From contig JAPWDM010000001.1 in assembly GCA_035578155.1 (NCBI GenBank), positions 90,471,576-90,535,575 on the forward strand: DNA of 64,000 bases, in the 5' to 3' direction. A model generated the notes under the pieces. That model did no database searches. It was not told the origin of the DNA and was given only the letters and a program-made list of their open reading frames with translations. Positions 62,280-64,000 of this stretch are shown one piece after another. The first letter of the stretch is position 1, and each line of letters starts with the position of its first letter. The position numbers and the translations under genes were made by a program. This DNA comes from Brachynemurus nebulosus. Taxonomy: Eukaryota; Arthropoda; Insecta; Neuroptera; Myrmeleontidae.

Positions 62280-64000
62280 ACAGTTGTACCTAAAAATGTA
62301 GGTATATGTAACACCAAAATGAAAACGAAATAGACACATGAGCGGAACCAGGGTGGGCTGCTAGTAGTATGTATAAATAAAATTTCACAATTTTTAAGTT
62401 TTTAGGTTGATACTTGAACGGGTTGTTTTATCCCCTAAAGATGTATGGTTACAAAAAATAGTATTTGATTTATTATTAAAAATTTTGTAAATTACATATA
62501 AACAAAATTTCATCATTTTTTAAATGTTTCAGTTTAAGAGAGTGTTTCACCCCTTAAAATTGCTTTTTAGTAGTAACTGATATTTTTTATGTTATTAGGT
62601 AGTCACGCTCTACACACTGGCAAAGCTTCAGATTTTTTGGAATTTTCGATTTCTTGTGGTTTCTTGCGGTAAGTACTAATATCTTACTAAAATTTAAAAC
62701 ATTTTGTAAATCACGAGTATTTTCATTTGTTTTTAACCACTTACAAGTTACTCTGAAATGGATTTTAAAATAAATTGTCAATATTTCAAGAAGACTAAAA
62801 GCGCTCGTTACTTAAAAATTTTAAGTGAAAATTAGACTAAAAGTAAATCGTTTACATAACAACTTTCTTCAGTTAGATATCATAAATATAAATTACGATG
62901 ATTGTAATGATGGTAAAAACGCTGTCTTCAGTAATCATTTGGAAACTAATTTACGACCCTCCTTTTTTTAATCTAATATAATAAGTTAATTTATTAATTT
63001 ATTTAGGTTTAAGATTATCAAATTTTCCTTTTATTTTTTAACTTCACTTTGTTTTTTTTTTCTTTTATAAATTGAGCATGTGTCTTAAATAGTGTATTTT
63101 TCCACTGAATTTAACACTTTAATTGTTATTTTTAGAGTATATTAGAGCTTCTGATCATATGAACAAGTTTATTTGCTTACTTACATAATGATAGGAAATG
63201 GATGTATGAATCCAGTTTTGTTGGTATCCAAATCAGTAATTAAAAAGAATATCTAGTAAATTAATTTACTTCACCTGGTCAAATCACTTGTGGTTGATTT
63301 TTCAGCTTATTATAATAGCAATCAACTAAAAAAGTAGTTTGAATAATTACTAATAATAATAATAATGTTCTAAATTAATATGTTGTTATCACTGATTAGT
63401 TTTTTTATGCCTACTTCAGGATTCACGTATTAAGTATGTAAAAAAAAAATATTTAGTAATATGTATTATACATTATATAGTGGTAACGATTGAACAAAGA
63501 CGTAATGTCAACTGGTTGAAAGATGATAGATCTAATTTGAAAAATCACATAAATATAAAACGAATTCAACTTACCCACATCCTATCAGTGTGAAATGTAA
63601 ATCGATTGGAATTGCTGCTATGCAAGAAATGCGCACTAAAAACCTTAAGTTTATTTTACACATACACACAGAAAAATGTACTGATGTAATATTTAAATAT
63701 GTTTTTATGTGTGTGTGTGTGTGTGTGTGTATGCATATATGTATATATATTTTAGATGGATAGATGCTTTATAATATAAAGGATTTAAAAGATGAATATT
63801 CGACTGTCAATAACGTACAAGCATTAGATGTGGTGGGACGTAGACTTCTATTTAATTTTGTTACGACTTTGTCTGCAGTACTACTAACATGACTTCAATG
63901 TATAATAGGTATAGGTATATGTATGCCTATTTAGAAGTTATCCCGGTGGAAAAAAAATTGAAAATATAATTACGTTATTTTTGAAATGTGATTTTTTAAG
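62280..64000. other. No gene recognised; (GT)n tract
   Basis: AT-rich DNA with a (GT)n run at 63708-63730. Open frames are short and low in complexity. Confidence 0.45.

Overview
The window looks like intergenic, repeat-dominated nuclear DNA of an arthropod, most likely an insect. It is strongly AT-rich, has about 16 long (TA)n tracts, and is packed with decayed eukaryotic transposons (hAT, mariner, Tc1-like, Penelope-like, foldbacks, a tRNA-derived SINE, a Helentron/HINE-like family). TATCGATA-rich MITEs and a cecropia-like mariner point to insects, but the species cannot be named. I found no convincing host protein-coding gene. The best host-like candidates are a 20-codon start with a perfect splice-donor match at bases 1-60, an orphan 128-codon ORF (27493-27879), and a PHD-like zinc-finger ORF (30754-31080) that may belong to a pogo/Tigger-type transposase.

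Layout. 0-10 kb: a GC-richer island (230-520), a 147-bp-period duplication, a small MITE and a complete but dead hAT element with perfect 8-bp target duplication (4664-6316). 10-17 kb: a Russian-doll nest (foldback inside hAT inside MITE, 10243-12197), a GC-ended hAT-like repeat (copy 1 of 2) and an 1.8-kb foldback that split a HINE-like element. 17-26 kb: a tRNA-derived SINE, a hAT dimerisation-domain fragment, a cluster of HINE-like copies with (TA)n cores, and several MITEs. 27-34 kb: a ZBED5-type hAT derivative, the PHD-like ORF, and a Penelope-like retroelement with inverted terminal copies carrying hammerhead-like motifs, itself hit by a hAT MITE and a HINE-like element. 35-38 kb: a deleted mariner pierced by a MITE. 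38-50 kb: foldbacks, a second hammerhead candidate, TATCGATA and CCAAGA-word MITEs, and a foldback whose arms are ~103-bp repeats carrying perfect heat-shock elements. 51-64 kb: further HINE-like copies, copy 2 of the GC-ended element, a Tc1-like 5' end, a 550-bp foldback, a 32-bp minisatellite and a 119-120-bp minisatellite embedded in a HINE-like element.

How the parts relate. The order of insertion can be read from target duplications and interruptions: HINE-like copies land in the Penelope element and next to the mariner; hAT MITEs land in the mariner leader and in the Penelope GIY-YIG domain; a foldback lands in a HINE-like copy. The most interesting signals are (i) the heat-shock-element array, (ii) a HINE-like family whose core holds either (TA)n or a 120-bp minisatellite at a fixed place, (iii) two Penelope-type hammerhead candidates with covarying stem II, and (iv) a group of hAT MITEs sharing TAG(T/A)GATG ends but each filled with its own short-word repeat. 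All calls were made by eye; no search or folding program was run.
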